DNA from: Chryseobacterium sp. OV279
GTDB lineage: Bacteria > Bacteroidota > Bacteroidia > Flavobacteriales > Weeksellaceae
DNA length: 64,000 nt
Direction: 5' to 3'
Assembly (NCBI RefSeq): GCF_900128945.1
Contig: NZ_FQUD01000001.1
Location: 1,477,450-1,541,449, forward strand
Positions within the stretch are counted from its first letter, which is position 1. Every line of letters begins with the position of its first letter. The notes under the pieces are model-generated. The model did no database searches and was not told the DNA's origin. It saw only the letters and a program-made list of their open reading frames with translations. A program made the position numbers and the translations under genes. Below are positions 48,191 through 57,366 of the stretch, piece after piece.

Positions 48191-48206
48191 AACACATATA
48201 TGTGTT
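48191..48206. promoter_or_regulatory. Perfect 16-base palindrome, candidate XRE operator
   Basis: AACACATATATGTGTT is fully self-complementary. It lies 35 bases before the XRE start codon and 42 before the divergent gene's start, the usual position for an autoregulated XRE operator. Confidence 0.5.
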
Positions 48207-48247
48207 TTATTGTTTTTTTTCTTACATTTATAAAAAAAATACAACCC

Positions 48248-48793
48248 ATGAAAAAGATAAAAACAGATTTTGATACCCGTTTTCGAGCAGGAAAAAAGCA
48301 CTCCGGATTACAGCTGATGGAAACTTTCTTTCAGTTCAATGAGTTGGATGTTTCCAAAGAAAGGCTCAGCAATATTATGAATTATGCGGTAAAGAGAAAT
48401 AGTTGGATCAATGAAGATCCGGCGGTCATCTTTGAGTTTTACCAGTCGATGAGGTCGTTGATCCTGGCAGGTTATCTTATGATGCTGAAAGAAAGGAAAT
48501 GGGCTGTGTATACTCAACCGGAAAACGTTTCTCCGTGGGTTCTTGGCCTGCTTTCGGAGAAGGAATACCGGAATCCTCTGCTGGTTTTCAAAAAAGCATT
48601 CAGAGCATACACCCTCAAAGAATTTGATTATTTTATGTCCGGAATCGTCTATTTCTCAATGGGCATCTATGAAAATCTACCGGAAAGGAATATCGTTATG
48701 CCCTACATCCATACGGTTAAAATGCTGGATGCCGCACACCTTATTCTTCAAAGAAAGAGAGAAAAGGAGATGGCTGACACCAATTCAGGATAA
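48248..48793 (+). CDS. Unrecognised cytoplasmic protein
   Basis: The start at 48248 (MKKIKTDFDTRFRAGKKHSG) is chosen over an upstream Met that would add a hydrophobic stretch lying across the palindrome. The product has 181 residues, is largely helical (LQLMETFFQFNELDVSKERL; IFEFYQSMRSLILAGYLMML) and has no signal peptide. GC content is normal for the genome, unlike the NTPase island next to it. It may mark the island boundary. The family is not recognised. Confidence 0.65.
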   Translation: MKKIKTDFDTRFRAGKKHSGLQLMETFFQFNELDVSKERLSNIMNYAVKRNSWINEDPAVIFEFYQSMRSLILAGYLMMLKERKWAVYTQPENVSPWVLGLLSEKEYRNPLLVFKKAFRAYTLKEFDYFMSGIVYFSMGIYENLPERNIVMPYIHTVKMLDAAHLILQRKREKEMADTNSG

Positions 48794-48867
48794 GAAAGTT
48801 GAGCATAATGCCAGAATTCAAACCTGTAACCTTTTTAAAGCCTTACAGAAGTTATCCGCCTCAGATC

Positions 48868-49380
48868 CTACGATAAAATTCCGGCCAGCCCCTGATCTTT
48901 TCGGTTCGATAAAGTTCCGCTTACTTTAATGACTTTTATTCCAAGATCTTCAATCCAGTCATAAAGTAAGTCATTAACCTTATGCCTGAGTTTTGGCAGC
49001 TCTATCTGCTGGTTGGATATCAGATCGGGTTCTTCAACAGGGACAAAAACAAAAACATCAATTTCATCGATGATGGTTTGAACTTTTTCAAAGAGAACCT
49101 GGATATTTCGACCTGAATCAAGAACATGAAGATAAGCTAAGATATCAATGACACATCTGTCAAATATGACATCATCTCCGCTTTTGAAGACCAGGTTGAC
49201 TGAATAATTAAATTGTTCAAGAAAATCGTCAGGATAAGGCTCTTCTGAAAATTCATACCCTGAAGACTCCATCTGGTAATAGGGTTCTATTTCAAGGGTG
49301 TATCCGGGAAGGTTCTCCAGAAGTTCTTCTGCCAATGTGGTTTTACCGACTTTGTGAGCGCCGATTATTGCAATTCTCAT
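48868..49380 (-). CDS. Small P-loop NTPase/kinase-like protein
   Basis: A 170-residue protein starting with a Walker A (IIGAHKVGKTTL, residues 5-16). It has an FDRCVIDILAY segment (a DR motif as in nucleotide kinases), an acidic VFVFVPVEEPDL strand, and a helical end. The size and fold suit the AAA_28 or deoxynucleoside-kinase-like group. The substrate is unknown and it is cytoplasmic. It is convergent with the preceding gene. A role in nucleotide or cofactor metabolism is possible. Confidence 0.75.
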   Translation of the reverse strand: MRIAIIGAHKVGKTTLAEELLENLPGYTLEIEPYYQMESSGYEFSEEPYPDDFLEQFNYSVNLVFKSGDDVIFDRCVIDILAYLHVLDSGRNIQVLFEKVQTIIDEIDVFVFVPVEEPDLISNQQIELPKLRHKVNDLLYDWIEDLGIKVIKVSGTLSNRKDQGLAGILS

Positions 49381-49530
49381 ATTTCAGTTGATATTATAAT
49401 CCAAAAGTCTGGTACGGGATTTTCGTGCCAGTTTTTTAAGCGTCCATTGTATAGCGTTTTGCCAGTCTATTTAATAGCATAATTTTTCTATATTTAGAAC
49501 AGGTATATAAATATAATATAAAAAAAGAAA

Positions 49531-50202
49531 ATGCCAATAAACCAAATACCTCCCGACGGAGGCATGTTATATAAAGAAACAGACATGGCCCGGTTTTTCC
49601 CTGAGCCATTCAATGCAATAACTGCTCTGTTATTTTTAGCCATAGCTATTTTTTGGACCCTTAAAATGAAGGGTAATTTTAAAGAATATCCTTTTTTAAC
49701 CTACTGCTTAATGTTGTTATATATTGGTGCCATAGGGGGAACTGTTTACCATGCATTCAGACAATGGCCGGTATTTATCATGATGGATTGGATGCCCATT
49801 ATGCTGCTCTGTCTGTCTGCCGGATTTTATTTTGTAGCTCGGAGCACCAGATGGTACTATGCTGTTGTAATGGTTCTTGCATATATGATATTGATGTTGG
49901 GCTTGAGAAATTGGATTTTAATAGATAATACTTCTCTTTTTATCAACCTAAATTATGCAATCATGGCTTCATTTGTGCTTTTCTCGGTATTGCGTTATTT
50001 GATTTATACCCAATGGAAAGCCGGCAAATGGGTAGGCTTTGCTTTATTGTCGTTTGCACTCGCACTCACTTTCCGGATCATTGATAAACGGGAATGGCTG
50101 AGTTTCGGAACACACTTTTTATGGCATACGTTTGGGGCGGTAGCCACATTTTGCATGTTTAATTATATCTATCTTACGCGGAATGCCATTAGAAAAACAT
50201 AA
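49531..50202 (+). CDS. Seven-helix membrane protein of CREST/ceramidase type
   Basis: A 223-residue protein with about seven hydrophobic segments. It carries the conserved polar residues of the CREST superfamily (alkaline ceramidase, hemolysin III, PAQR): His in GTVYHAFRQW, Asp in FIMMDWMP and two His in HFLWHTFGA. These residues bind zinc in ceramidases. Many flavobacteria make sphingolipids, so ceramidase-like activity is plausible, but a simple membrane role is equally possible. It is a single gene, downstream of the convergent P-loop gene. Confidence 0.7.
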   Translation: MPINQIPPDGGMLYKETDMARFFPEPFNAITALLFLAIAIFWTLKMKGNFKEYPFLTYCLMLLYIGAIGGTVYHAFRQWPVFIMMDWMPIMLLCLSAGFYFVARSTRWYYAVVMVLAYMILMLGLRNWILIDNTSLFINLNYAIMASFVLFSVLRYLIYTQWKAGKWVGFALLSFALALTFRIIDKREWLSFGTHFLWHTFGAVATFCMFNYIYLTRNAIRKT

Positions 50203-50256
50203 GTAGTTTTTGTTCTCTTTGAAACTCTAATTCATAGATAAAGTCTGTTTAAACTT

Positions 50257-50452
50257 AACCACAAAAGTCACAAAAGATTTTTAAACACTTAAGCTATTTA
50301 AGTTATATACTTTGTGAATAAGAAGTACACTAAAGTTTTTTGAAAATCAAAGATTTTCATCTTATGTGAACTTAATTGTGCGGTATTCCTTTAAACTTTC
50401 TAAAATGTACTAAAGTGTTTAAAAGATAAAAACTTTTGTAACTTTTGTGGTT
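50257..50452. repeat. About 196-base inverted-repeat element
   Basis: Outer arms AACCACAAAAGTCACAAAAG (50257-50276) and its inverse at 50433-50452 match in 19 of 20 bases. Inside them TAAACACTT (50282-50290) pairs with AAGTGTTTA (50413-50421), and the centre holds GAAAATC AAA GATTTTC. No coding potential is seen. It fills most of the 50203-50554 gap. It looks like a MITE or an intergenic palindromic repeat. Confidence 0.6.
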
Positions 50453-50527
50453 TAATAAAAAAAACAACCAGTTTTTTGTGAAATTCACAGTCTGATTCTT
50501 TTACGTCTGAAAGAAAGATGATTTACT

Positions 50528-50535
50528 TATATTTG
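50528..50535 (+). promoter_or_regulatory. Candidate -7 box for the deacetylase operon
   Basis: TATATTTG fits TAnnTTTG, 20 bases before the start codon at 50555. The upstream TTTG box is poor (TTTT near 50498). Confidence 0.4.
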
Positions 50536-50554
50536 CCCAGCAAAGCAAATTCAA

Positions 50555-53059
50555 ATGTTTAAAAAAGTAAGCACTGTATGTATTCTTGGCTTTTATACGG
50601 TTTTTTGTTCGGCCCAGCAGGTTCGGCCTTCAAAATCATCTGAAATTTACCGTGAACTTAAAACCCTTAAACAGCTGCCTAAAGTTTTATACCTTGCGGC
50701 TCATCCCGATGATGAAAATACAGGATTACTCTCCTGGTTAATCAACGACCAAAATGTAGAAACGGGCTATTTGTCTTTAACCAGAGGTGACGGTGGTCAG
50801 AATTTACTAGGCACAGAACAGGGTGCTGCATTGGGTTTAATCAGAACGCATGAGCTTTTAGAGGCCAGAAAGTTAGATGGCGCCCAACAGTTTTTTACGC
50901 GGGCGATTGATTTCGGGTTCTCTAAAAATACGACCGATACCTTTAAACAATGGGATGCAGACAGCATTACAGCGGATGTCGTTTGGGTCATCCGTCAATT
51001 CCGTCCGGATGTGATCATTTGTCGTTTTCCTCCTACTGCTGCGGCAGGACACGGACAACACGCGGCTTCGGCTGTGGTGGCGGAAAAAGCTTTTAAGCTG
51101 GCAGGCGATAAAACGGCTTTCCCGGATCAACTGAAATATGTCAATGTATGGCAGCCAAAACGCGTATTGTGGAATACGTTCCGCTTTGGTGGGGTCAATA
51201 CGACCGCTGAAAACCAACTGAAAGTTACCGTTGGGCAATATGATGCACAATTGGGAATGGGTTATGGTGAATTGGCAGGATTAAGCAGAAGTTTACATAA
51301 AAGTCAGGGTGCGGGAACACAGTCTGTAGCCGGCATAAGAACTGAATATTTTGCCCACGTTACTGGCGAACCTGCAAAAACAACACTTTTTGACGGAGTA
51401 GTTAAAACCTGGACCGCAAAAGGAAACACCGATATAGACCAATCATTAGATCAAATTATTTCCGCTTTCAATTTCAATAATCCTGACCTCAGCTTACCAG
51501 CTTTGCTTGCTTTGCGAAAGAAGGTTATGGCGCTAAAAGATGCAGAACTAAAAAAGGATAAACTTAAATCCCTTGATCATATTATTTTAAGCTGTGCCGG
51601 ATTTATGGGCGAGGCAGTTACCAATCAGGCTGAAGCTGTTGCCGGGGATCATTATAATTTCAGATTAAATTTAATTTCAAGAGCTGCAAATCCTGTCGTT
51701 TTAGACAATGTAAAATGGTTAGGTCAGTCAGAAAGCTTCAACAGAACACTGTCAAAAGACTCTTTAATTACCATTCAGCATGGCATTCAGATTCCTGCAG
51801 ATGCAGCCCTTACAGAACCTTACTGGTTGGCAAAATCTCCCACGAACGCAGCCACTTTCTCTGTTCCGAATGATACTTTAGTCGGTTTGCCCGAGGCAGA
51901 ATCACCACTGAATGTTTGGGTTGGTTTAAAAATCGGTTCCGAAAAGTTTCAGGTTAAACTTCCTTTATCTTTCAAGAAATTAGACCCGGTCCGTGGTGAT
52001 GTGGTGGAAGCCTTGCGCATTGTGCCTGCATTGGAACTGAAATTTACACAACCGCTTTATGTGGTCAAAGAAAATGAAGATTTACATTTGAGTTTAAATA
52101 TTAAGGTCAATTCCAGCAAAAAGTTCAGCAATGGTAAAGTAAACCTGATGTATAACGGAGAACGATTAGGCGGCGCTGATGTAAATTCGATCAATGGAAA
52201 AGATGTTATCGTCGATTATATTATTCCAAAAACAAAGCTTGCCGCAATACATTCATCCCGCTTACAATTGGATGCCAATTTTGTTGCAGATGGAGTCACT
52301 TATAATAAAAAACAGGTATTAATTCAGTACCCGCATTTACCCTCCTTGCAATATTTTACGCCTGCTACTGTAGCCGTAATGAAAGGTGATATTCAGGCGA
52401 AGGTTAAAAAAGTGGGGTACATAGAAGGTGCGGGTGATTTCATTCCTGAGTTCCTGCGTATTGCAGGTATTCAGGTAGATGTTTTGAAAGACGAAGATTT
52501 TTATGGCAAATTAGATGAAACCGGCGGAAACGGTAGTCAAAACAAGCTGTCACAATATGATGCCATCGTATTGGGGGTTCGTGCCAACAACACAGAGAAA
52601 AAGCTGGGCCGCTGGATGCCTTTTTTATGGTCTTATGTAAAAGCCGGAGGTAATCTGGTGATGCAGTATAACACCAACCAGGATACAACCGTTGACCAAT
52701 TGGGAATGTACAATTTCAGTATTGCCAATAAGCGGGTTACCGAAGAAAATGCTGTAGTTACATTTTTAAATCCCAATCATAAATTACTGAACTTTCCGAA
52801 CAAAATTACTGCGGATGATTTTAAAGGTTGGGTACAGGAACGTGGTGCCTATTTCCCTGCTCAATGGGATGCAGCGTATGAACCGCTTTTTGAAATGCAC
52901 GATACAGATGAAGAGCCTCTGAAGGGATCAACTTTATCTGCTAAATACGGGAAGGGTAATTTTATTTATACACCGTTGGCCTTTTTCAGACAGCTGCCTG
53001 CGGGAAATGTTGGGGCCGCACGTTTATTTTTTAACTTTTTATCTGCACAGAAAAACTAA
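50555..53059 (+). CDS. PIG-L family deacetylase, large Bacteroidota form
   Basis: An 834-residue protein with a signal peptide (cleaved after FCSAQ). The PIG-L/LmbE domain follows, with AHPDDE at residues 49-54 (zinc and base residues), the RGDGGQNLLG loop and AAGHGQHAAS supplying the later metal histidine. The C-terminal 500 residues are beta domains plus a glutamine-amidotransferase-like region (LRIAGIQVDVLKDED; YDAIVLGVRANN), as in related large proteins. It likely deacetylates a GlcNAc-containing glycoconjugate in the periplasm. It overlaps the next small gene (TAATG), which in turn overlaps a symporter, so it belongs to an uptake unit. Confidence 0.85.
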   Translation: MFKKVSTVCILGFYTVFCSAQQVRPSKSSEIYRELKTLKQLPKVLYLAAHPDDENTGLLSWLINDQNVETGYLSLTRGDGGQNLLGTEQGAALGLIRTHELLEARKLDGAQQFFTRAIDFGFSKNTTDTFKQWDADSITADVVWVIRQFRPDVIICRFPPTAAAGHGQHAASAVVAEKAFKLAGDKTAFPDQLKYVNVWQPKRVLWNTFRFGGVNTTAENQLKVTVGQYDAQLGMGYGELAGLSRSLHKSQGAGTQSVAGIRTEYFAHVTGEPAKTTLFDGVVKTWTAKGNTDIDQSLDQIISAFNFNNPDLSLPALLALRKKVMALKDAELKKDKLKSLDHIILSCAGFMGEAVTNQAEAVAGDHYNFRLNLISRAANPVVLDNVKWLGQSESFNRTLSKDSLITIQHGIQIPADAALTEPYWLAKSPTNAATFSVPNDTLVGLPEAESPLNVWVGLKIGSEKFQVKLPLSFKKLDPVRGDVVEALRIVPALELKFTQPLYVVKENEDLHLSLNIKVNSSKKFSNGKVNLMYNGERLGGADVNSINGKDVIVDYIIPKTKLAAIHSSRLQLDANFVADGVTYNKKQVLIQYPHLPSLQYFTPATVAVMKGDIQAKVKKVGYIEGAGDFIPEFLRIAGIQVDVLKDEDFYGKLDETGGNGSQNKLSQYDAIVLGVRANNTEKKLGRWMPFLWSYVKAGGNLVMQYNTNQDTTVDQLGMYNFSIANKRVTEENAVVTFLNPNHKLLNFPNKITADDFKGWVQERGAYFPAQWDAAYEPLFEMHDTDEEPLKGSTLSAKYGKGNFIYTPLAFFRQLPAGNVGAARLFFNFLSAQKN

Positions 53060-53163
53060 TGAACAATCAACTTAAAAATTGGAATACTTGGTACATACTG
53101 TTAGCTGCTGCATTGGTATTGCAGATCGTATTTTATTATTTGTTTACTAAATTCTGGGCATGA
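53059..53163 (+). CDS. 34-residue single-span membrane peptide
   Basis: The ATG shares its A with the deacetylase stop (TAATG), and the stop overlaps the symporter start (ATGA), so three genes are joined by translational coupling. The peptide is a short polar N-terminus (MNNQLKNWNTWY) plus one hydrophobic helix (ILLAAALVLQIVFYYLF) and a TKFWA end. Overlap on both sides in the correct direction strongly supports a real gene. It probably assists or stabilises the symporter. Its small size is why it is easily missed. Confidence 0.75.
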   Translation: MNNQLKNWNTWYILLAAALVLQIVFYYLFTKFWA

Positions 53164-54851
53164 GTACTATAGATTGGACAGTTCTTATTGTTACACTGGT
53201 TGCAGTGGTGGTTTACGGCGTATTCATCGGTCGTGGCCAAAAAAGCAACGAATCCTACCTGAAAGCAGATAATAAAATGCCCTGGTACATTGTGTTGATA
53301 GGGATTATGGCTACGCAGGCAAGTGCCATTACTTTTCTTTCAGCACCGGGACAGGCGTATACAGACGGCATGCGTTTCGTGCAGTATTACTTTGGTTTGC
53401 CTTTAGCGATGATTGTGATTTGTATCACGTTCATCCCGATTTTTCAGCGCTTAAATGTTTATACAGCCTATGAATATTTGGAAAACCGTTTTGATAAAAA
53501 AACAAGGGTACTCACTTCACTGCTTTTTCTTTTTTCAAGAGGCTTATCAACGGGAATCAGCATTTATGCTCCGAGTATCATTTTATCAAGCGTTTTAAAC
53601 TGGAATATTTATTTAACCAATGTATTAACGGGTGGTATTCTTTTGATTTACACCTATGTTGGCGGTGCAAAAGCGATCGCTCACACCCAAAAATTGCAGT
53701 TTCTCATTATTCTGGGAACCATGGCTTTTGCTGGTTACCTGCTTATTCAGAATATGCCGAATGGAATTGGTTTTAAGGATGCGCTTTATCTGGCGGGAAA
53801 ATCCGGAAAGCTCAATGTCATCACCACAGAATTCGACTGGAAGGATAAATACAACATTTGGAGCGGGCTGATCGGTGGTTTTTTTCTGGCTCTTTCTTAC
53901 TTTGGGACGGATCAGAGTCAGGTTGGGAGGTATATTACTGCGAAAGACAATACCAATGCAAAAATGGGCTTGCTGTTGAATGGGCTGGTTAAAATTCCGA
54001 TGCAGTTTGCCATTCTTCTAATCGGTGCTTTGCTTTTCGCCTTCTTTTCTCTAAAACCGGCTCCGATTTATTTTAACGAACGTTCATATCAACATTTAAA
54101 GGAAACACAACCTGAACAGGCTGCGGTTTTTGAAAAAGAACATCAGGATTTACAGATAAAGTTTAATGCAGAATCGAAAGAAATTCTAAAGTTGAAAGAA
54201 GCTCATTCTCCTCAACTTAATAAAACGGTTCAGGATTTTAAAAATACACAAACTCAGGTAAAAGCACTGCACGGAAGGGTAGAAGAAGCGATCAATAATT
54301 CAAACTATAATGCGGAGAAAACGGATACCAATTACATTTTCCTGTATTTCGTAAAAAATACCTTGCCTGTAGGGATGATCGGTTTACTGTTTGCCGTCAT
54401 ATTTTTGGCCAGCTGGGGTTCAATTTCCGCAGCACTGAATTCCCTTGCCGCCTGCTCATTAAAAGATGTTCATTTGATATTTAAAAAAGAAATTCCTGAT
54501 GATGCCACCGAATTGAAGTACAGTCGCCTTCACACTTTAGCCTGGGGTATCTTCTCAATCGGCGTCGCTATGTTTGCGACTCAAATGGGTTCCCTTATTG
54601 AAGCGGTGAATGTATTGGGTTCTCTTTTCTACGGCCCGATATTGGGGATTTTTCTGGTCGCCTTTTACTATAAAAAAATTACCGGTCCGATTGTATTTAT
54701 TGCTGCCATTTTATCAGAAATTGCGGTTATTGCCGTTTATAAATTCGATATAATTTCTTTCCTTTGGCTTAATGTCATTGGGGCAGCGGCCGTTATTATA
54801 TTTTCAGCAATCGGGTTATTGTTTTATAAGCCGAAAGCAGTAAATTCGTAA
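53160..54851 (+). CDS. Sodium:solute symporter (SSS family)
   Basis: A 563-residue membrane protein with about 13-14 segments. The SSS hallmarks are [24 protein letters not shown] (helices 1-2), the [10 protein letters not shown] region, and DQSQVGRY (a conserved DQxxxQRY-like motif). A soluble charged insertion of about 80 residues (near residues 305-385) lies between late helices and is unusual in length. It would import a sugar, sialic acid or similar solute with sodium. Linkage to the deacetylase suggests an amino sugar, but this is inference. Confidence 0.85.
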   Translation: MSTIDWTVLIVTLVAVVVYGVFIGRGQKSNESYLKADNKMPWYIVLIGIMATQASAITFLSAPGQAYTDGMRFVQYYFGLPLAMIVICITFIPIFQRLNVYTAYEYLENRFDKKTRVLTSLLFLFSRGLSTGISIYAPSIILSSVLNWNIYLTNVLTGGILLIYTYVGGAKAIAHTQKLQFLIILGTMAFAGYLLIQNMPNGIGFKDALYLAGKSGKLNVITTEFDWKDKYNIWSGLIGGFFLALSYFGTDQSQVGRYITAKDNTNAKMGLLLNGLVKIPMQFAILLIGALLFAFFSLKPAPIYFNERSYQHLKETQPEQAAVFEKEHQDLQIKFNAESKEILKLKEAHSPQLNKTVQDFKNTQTQVKALHGRVEEAINNSNYNAEKTDTNYIFLYFVKNTLPVGMIGLLFAVIFLASWGSISAALNSLAACSLKDVHLIFKKEIPDDATELKYSRLHTLAWGIFSIGVAMFATQMGSLIEAVNVLGSLFYGPILGIFLVAFYYKKITGPIVFIAAILSEIAVIAVYKFDIISFLWLNVIGAAAVIIFSAIGLLFYKPKAVNS

Positions 54852-54876
54852 ACAAACAACAACAAACAAAAATATT

Positions 54877-55395
54877 ATGAAAACAATGATCAAATCTGTT
54901 ACCGTACTTTTTGCTGCAGTGACCATGTCAGTAAATGCCTTTGCACAGGACACTAAAAAACCTGCCAGCCCTCCGGCTACTGCTACAGGAAAAATTAAAG
55001 ATGCAACCATTACCATAGCCTACAGCAGTCCTTCTGTAAAAGGACGTGAAATCTGGGGTGGTTTAGAAGCTTATGATAAAGTTTGGCGTGCGGGTGCCAA
55101 TGAGGCCACTACTTTCGAAACGGATAAAAACATTACCGTTCAGGGTAAACCGCTGCCTGCAGGTAAATACAGTTTTTTCTTAATCCCTAAAAAAACCGGA
55201 ACCTGGACTGCGATTTTTAACAAAGAGCCAAAACAGTGGGGCGCTTATAAATACGAAGAATCTAAAGATGCTTTACGTGTTGATGTAAAAACAAAAGCTT
55301 TACCAGCAACACAGGAAACGTTAGTGTATAAAATAAACAGTAATGGATTCACGATGGATTGGGATAAAATCTCAGTTCCCGTAGAGATCAAATAA
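54877..55395 (+). CDS. DUF2911 exported protein
   Basis: A 172-residue protein with a signal peptide (cleaved after VNAFAQ) and the conserved DUF2911 core: [47 protein letters not shown] and [18 protein letters not shown]2911 proteins are small periplasmic or surface proteins of Bacteroidota with unknown function. It is 25 bases after the symporter and probably part of the same operon, followed by a terminator. Confidence 0.85.
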   Translation: MKTMIKSVTVLFAAVTMSVNAFAQDTKKPASPPATATGKIKDATITIAYSSPSVKGREIWGGLEAYDKVWRAGANEATTFETDKNITVQGKPLPAGKYSFFLIPKKTGTWTAIFNKEPKQWGAYKYEESKDALRVDVKTKALPATQETLVYKINSNGFTMDWDKISVPVEIK

Positions 55396-55413
55396 ATTTG
55401 AATATAAGACATT

Positions 55414-55440
55414 AAAATCCCGGTTAACCCGGGATTTTTT
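55414..55440 (+). terminator. Terminator after DUF2911 gene
   Basis: AAATCCCGG / CCGGGATTT with a TTAAC loop, running into TTTTTT. Confidence 0.8.
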
Positions 55441-55528
55441 GTTTGCAATTTTGATATTGTAAAGATGACTATTGAGGTAATTTCAGACTGTTTATTTTAA
55501 ACAGACTAAGCATTTTACGCTTAAAATA

Positions 55529-55846
55529 TTAACCTGTTATTTTCAATGACTGAATATATCCTTCAGATAATTGAAAATGATATTTCAAAACAATAGGACT
55601 GCCTGGAAAATTTCCTGAAGCTTCCGCAGATAAGATGTTGTCATTTTCATTATAGTGTAATGGTTTCATAGTGGCCTGGTATTCTTTGTTAGCTTTGTCA
55701 ATCCAGTTTTCAATTTCAGTTTTTCCGTTATGGTTTTTGCCTTCATCGTATACTTCTGCATTTTCGGTAAAACAATTTGCATAGGCTGAACTGTTAAATT
55801 CATTTTGCGCTTTTATCATTTCTGAGATAATGTTTGGTAAATTCAT
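55529..55846 (-). CDS. SnoaL/NTF2-like protein
   Basis: A 105-residue protein with the small NTF2-like pattern: a helical start (NIISEMIKAQNEFNSSAYANCF), ENAEVYDEGKNHNGKTEIENW typical of SnoaL-like proteins, then beta strands to the end (YIQSLKITG). Such folds are used as isomerases, hydrolases or binding proteins. It is 20 bases downstream of an SDR gene, probably in one operon with it. Confidence 0.75.
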   Translation of the reverse strand: MNLPNIISEMIKAQNEFNSSAYANCFTENAEVYDEGKNHNGKTEIENWIDKANKEYQATMKPLHYNENDNILSAEASGNFPGSPIVLKYHFQLSEGYIQSLKITG

Positions 55847-55866
55847 TGTATTGTATTTTAAGATTA

Positions 55867-56661
55867 TTAAATGGTTGGCACAGTGCCGCCATCGATGACA
55901 AATTCAGTTCCGGTTAAATAATTAGCTCTCGGTGAAACAAGAAACCCTACTAATTCAGCGACTTCTTGCGGTTCGGCAGGTCTGCCATAAGGTATTCCTC
56001 CAAGCGCATCCATAACACTTTTTTGAGCATCCTCCACAGTAGTATTTGAACCTTTGGCGATCCTTTCCAAAAAAGCACCTGTTGCCGTTGTTTTTATCCA
56101 TCCCGGCGAAACAGTCAGCACCCGAATACCTTTTGGTGTAACTTCATTAGATAAACTTTTGCTGTAATTGATTAGTCCTGCTTTTGCCGCTGCATACGGT
56201 AAAGTAGAGTCGTACAAAGGCAATTTGCCCTGAATCGAAGCGATGTGAATAATGACACCTGTTTTTCGCGCTATCATTTGGGGTAAAAATCCTCTGTCCA
56301 GTCGAACAGGAGCAAGCAGATTAGCCCTTAAGGTTGATTCCCAGTCTTCATCAGATAATACGGTAAAGCCGCCTGCGGGTGTTGATGAAGAGCCAAGATT
56401 GTTTATAAGAATATCCAGCCTCCCGTAATGAGACAGCACTTCGCTGATTACTTTCTGAGCTCCTTCTGCCTCACTTAAATCAGCTGAAATAAAATGAAGG
56501 TTGCTGTTTTCTTTTTCAGGTGCGTTTCTTGCGGTGATAATAACCGTTGCGCCAGCTTGTAACAGCCTTTCAGCAATTGCTTTTCCGGTTCCTTTTGTAC
56601 CTCCGGTTACCAGGGCAATTTTACCTTGAAGTTCATTGCTGTAATTAAATTGATTTTCCAT
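55867..56661 (-). CDS. Short-chain dehydrogenase/reductase
   Basis: A 264-residue SDR. The nucleotide-binding motif is LVTGGTKGTGKAIA (TGGxxGxG), followed by NNLGSS (NNAG position). The catalytic residues are Ser in IHIASIQG and Tyr/Lys in YAAAK (within LPYAAAKAGL). It is cytoplasmic, NAD(P)-dependent and of unknown substrate. It is divergent from an HxlR regulator across a 123-base gap with an inverted repeat, the standard arrangement for an oxidoreductase controlled by its neighbour. Confidence 0.9.
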   Translation of the reverse strand: MENQFNYSNELQGKIALVTGGTKGTGKAIAERLLQAGATVIITARNAPEKENSNLHFISADLSEAEGAQKVISEVLSHYGRLDILINNLGSSSTPAGGFTVLSDEDWESTLRANLLAPVRLDRGFLPQMIARKTGVIIHIASIQGKLPLYDSTLPYAAAKAGLINYSKSLSNEVTPKGIRVLTVSPGWIKTTATGAFLERIAKGSNTTVEDAQKSVMDALGGIPYGRPAEPQEVAELVGFLVSPRANYLTGTEFVIDGGTVPTI

Positions 56662-56751
56662 TGTTTAATTCTTTGATACAAATTTCCGAAGTATCACTCT
56701 TTCAGGCAATAACGGAAAACCGAATTGCATAGGGATAATTTTTTCCCCTAT

Positions 56752-56767
56752 TGTACAATTTGGTACA
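56752..56767. promoter_or_regulatory. Candidate HxlR operator
   Basis: TGTAC-AATTTG-GTACA, a dyad in the SDR/HxlR divergent gap and 18 bases before the HxlR start. GTAC half-sites of this kind are seen with DUF24/HxlR regulators. Confidence 0.45.
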
Positions 56768-56784
56768 TTGGACTAAATTTGTTT

Positions 56785-57150
56785 ATGCATGAGAGAAAAA
56801 TACCTTTGAATTTAAACTGCGGTCTCGACCTTATCGGTGAAGTCCTTTACGGAAAATGGAAAATCCGTCTGTTATGGTTTATCAATGAAGGACATCTGCG
56901 TCCCAGTGAACTGCAGCGTAAAATTCCGGATGCTTCAAGACGGGTTTTAAATATCCAGTTGAAAGAACTTGAAGAGCACGAGCTTGTGACAAAGAAAATT
57001 TACCCGGTAGTTCCGCCAAAAGTTGAATATTCTCTCACAGATTTTGGGAAGACCTTAATTCCGGTAATTTCTGTATTGGGGTACTGGGGTGATGAGAATG
57101 AAGACAGGCTGAGAAGGGTAATTTTAAACAGAATGGGGGAGAATAATTGA
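56785..57150 (+). CDS. HxlR-family transcriptional regulator
   Basis: The start at 56785 (MHERKIPLNLNCGLDLIG) removes an upstream extension that would overlap the operator. The 121-residue product has the HxlR winged helix: LNCGLDLIGEVLYGKWKIRLLW, LRPSELQRKIPDASRRVLN (recognition helix), LEEHELVTKKIY and the wing YSLTDFGKTLIPV. Cys12, near the N-terminus, matches the position used for redox sensing in DUF24 members. It probably represses the divergent SDR operon. Confidence 0.88.
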   Translation: MHERKIPLNLNCGLDLIGEVLYGKWKIRLLWFINEGHLRPSELQRKIPDASRRVLNIQLKELEEHELVTKKIYPVVPPKVEYSLTDFGKTLIPVISVLGYWGDENEDRLRRVILNRMGENN

Positions 57151-57286
57151 GATGAGTATTCCGGAATTGTTAGTATCCGATTCCATATTTGTTTTGTATT
57201 TACATGTTAAATGGGACCAACTAATTTTAGAAATATAACTAATTTGCAGGTATATAATCTACTGAATTGATGAGTCTGATTTTTAG

Positions 57287-57321
57287 AAAAAAAAAGGCAC
57301 CACTTGTCATAAAGTGGCGCC
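57287..57321 (-). terminator. Terminator of second SDR gene
   Basis: On the minus strand GGCGCCACTT / AAGTGGTGCC forms a stem with a TATGAC loop, followed by a long T-run. It lies 45 bases after the SDR stop codon. Confidence 0.8.
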
Positions 57322-57366
57322 GTATGATTCAGATTAGTAACGATTTATGATTGAATCAATTAAAGC

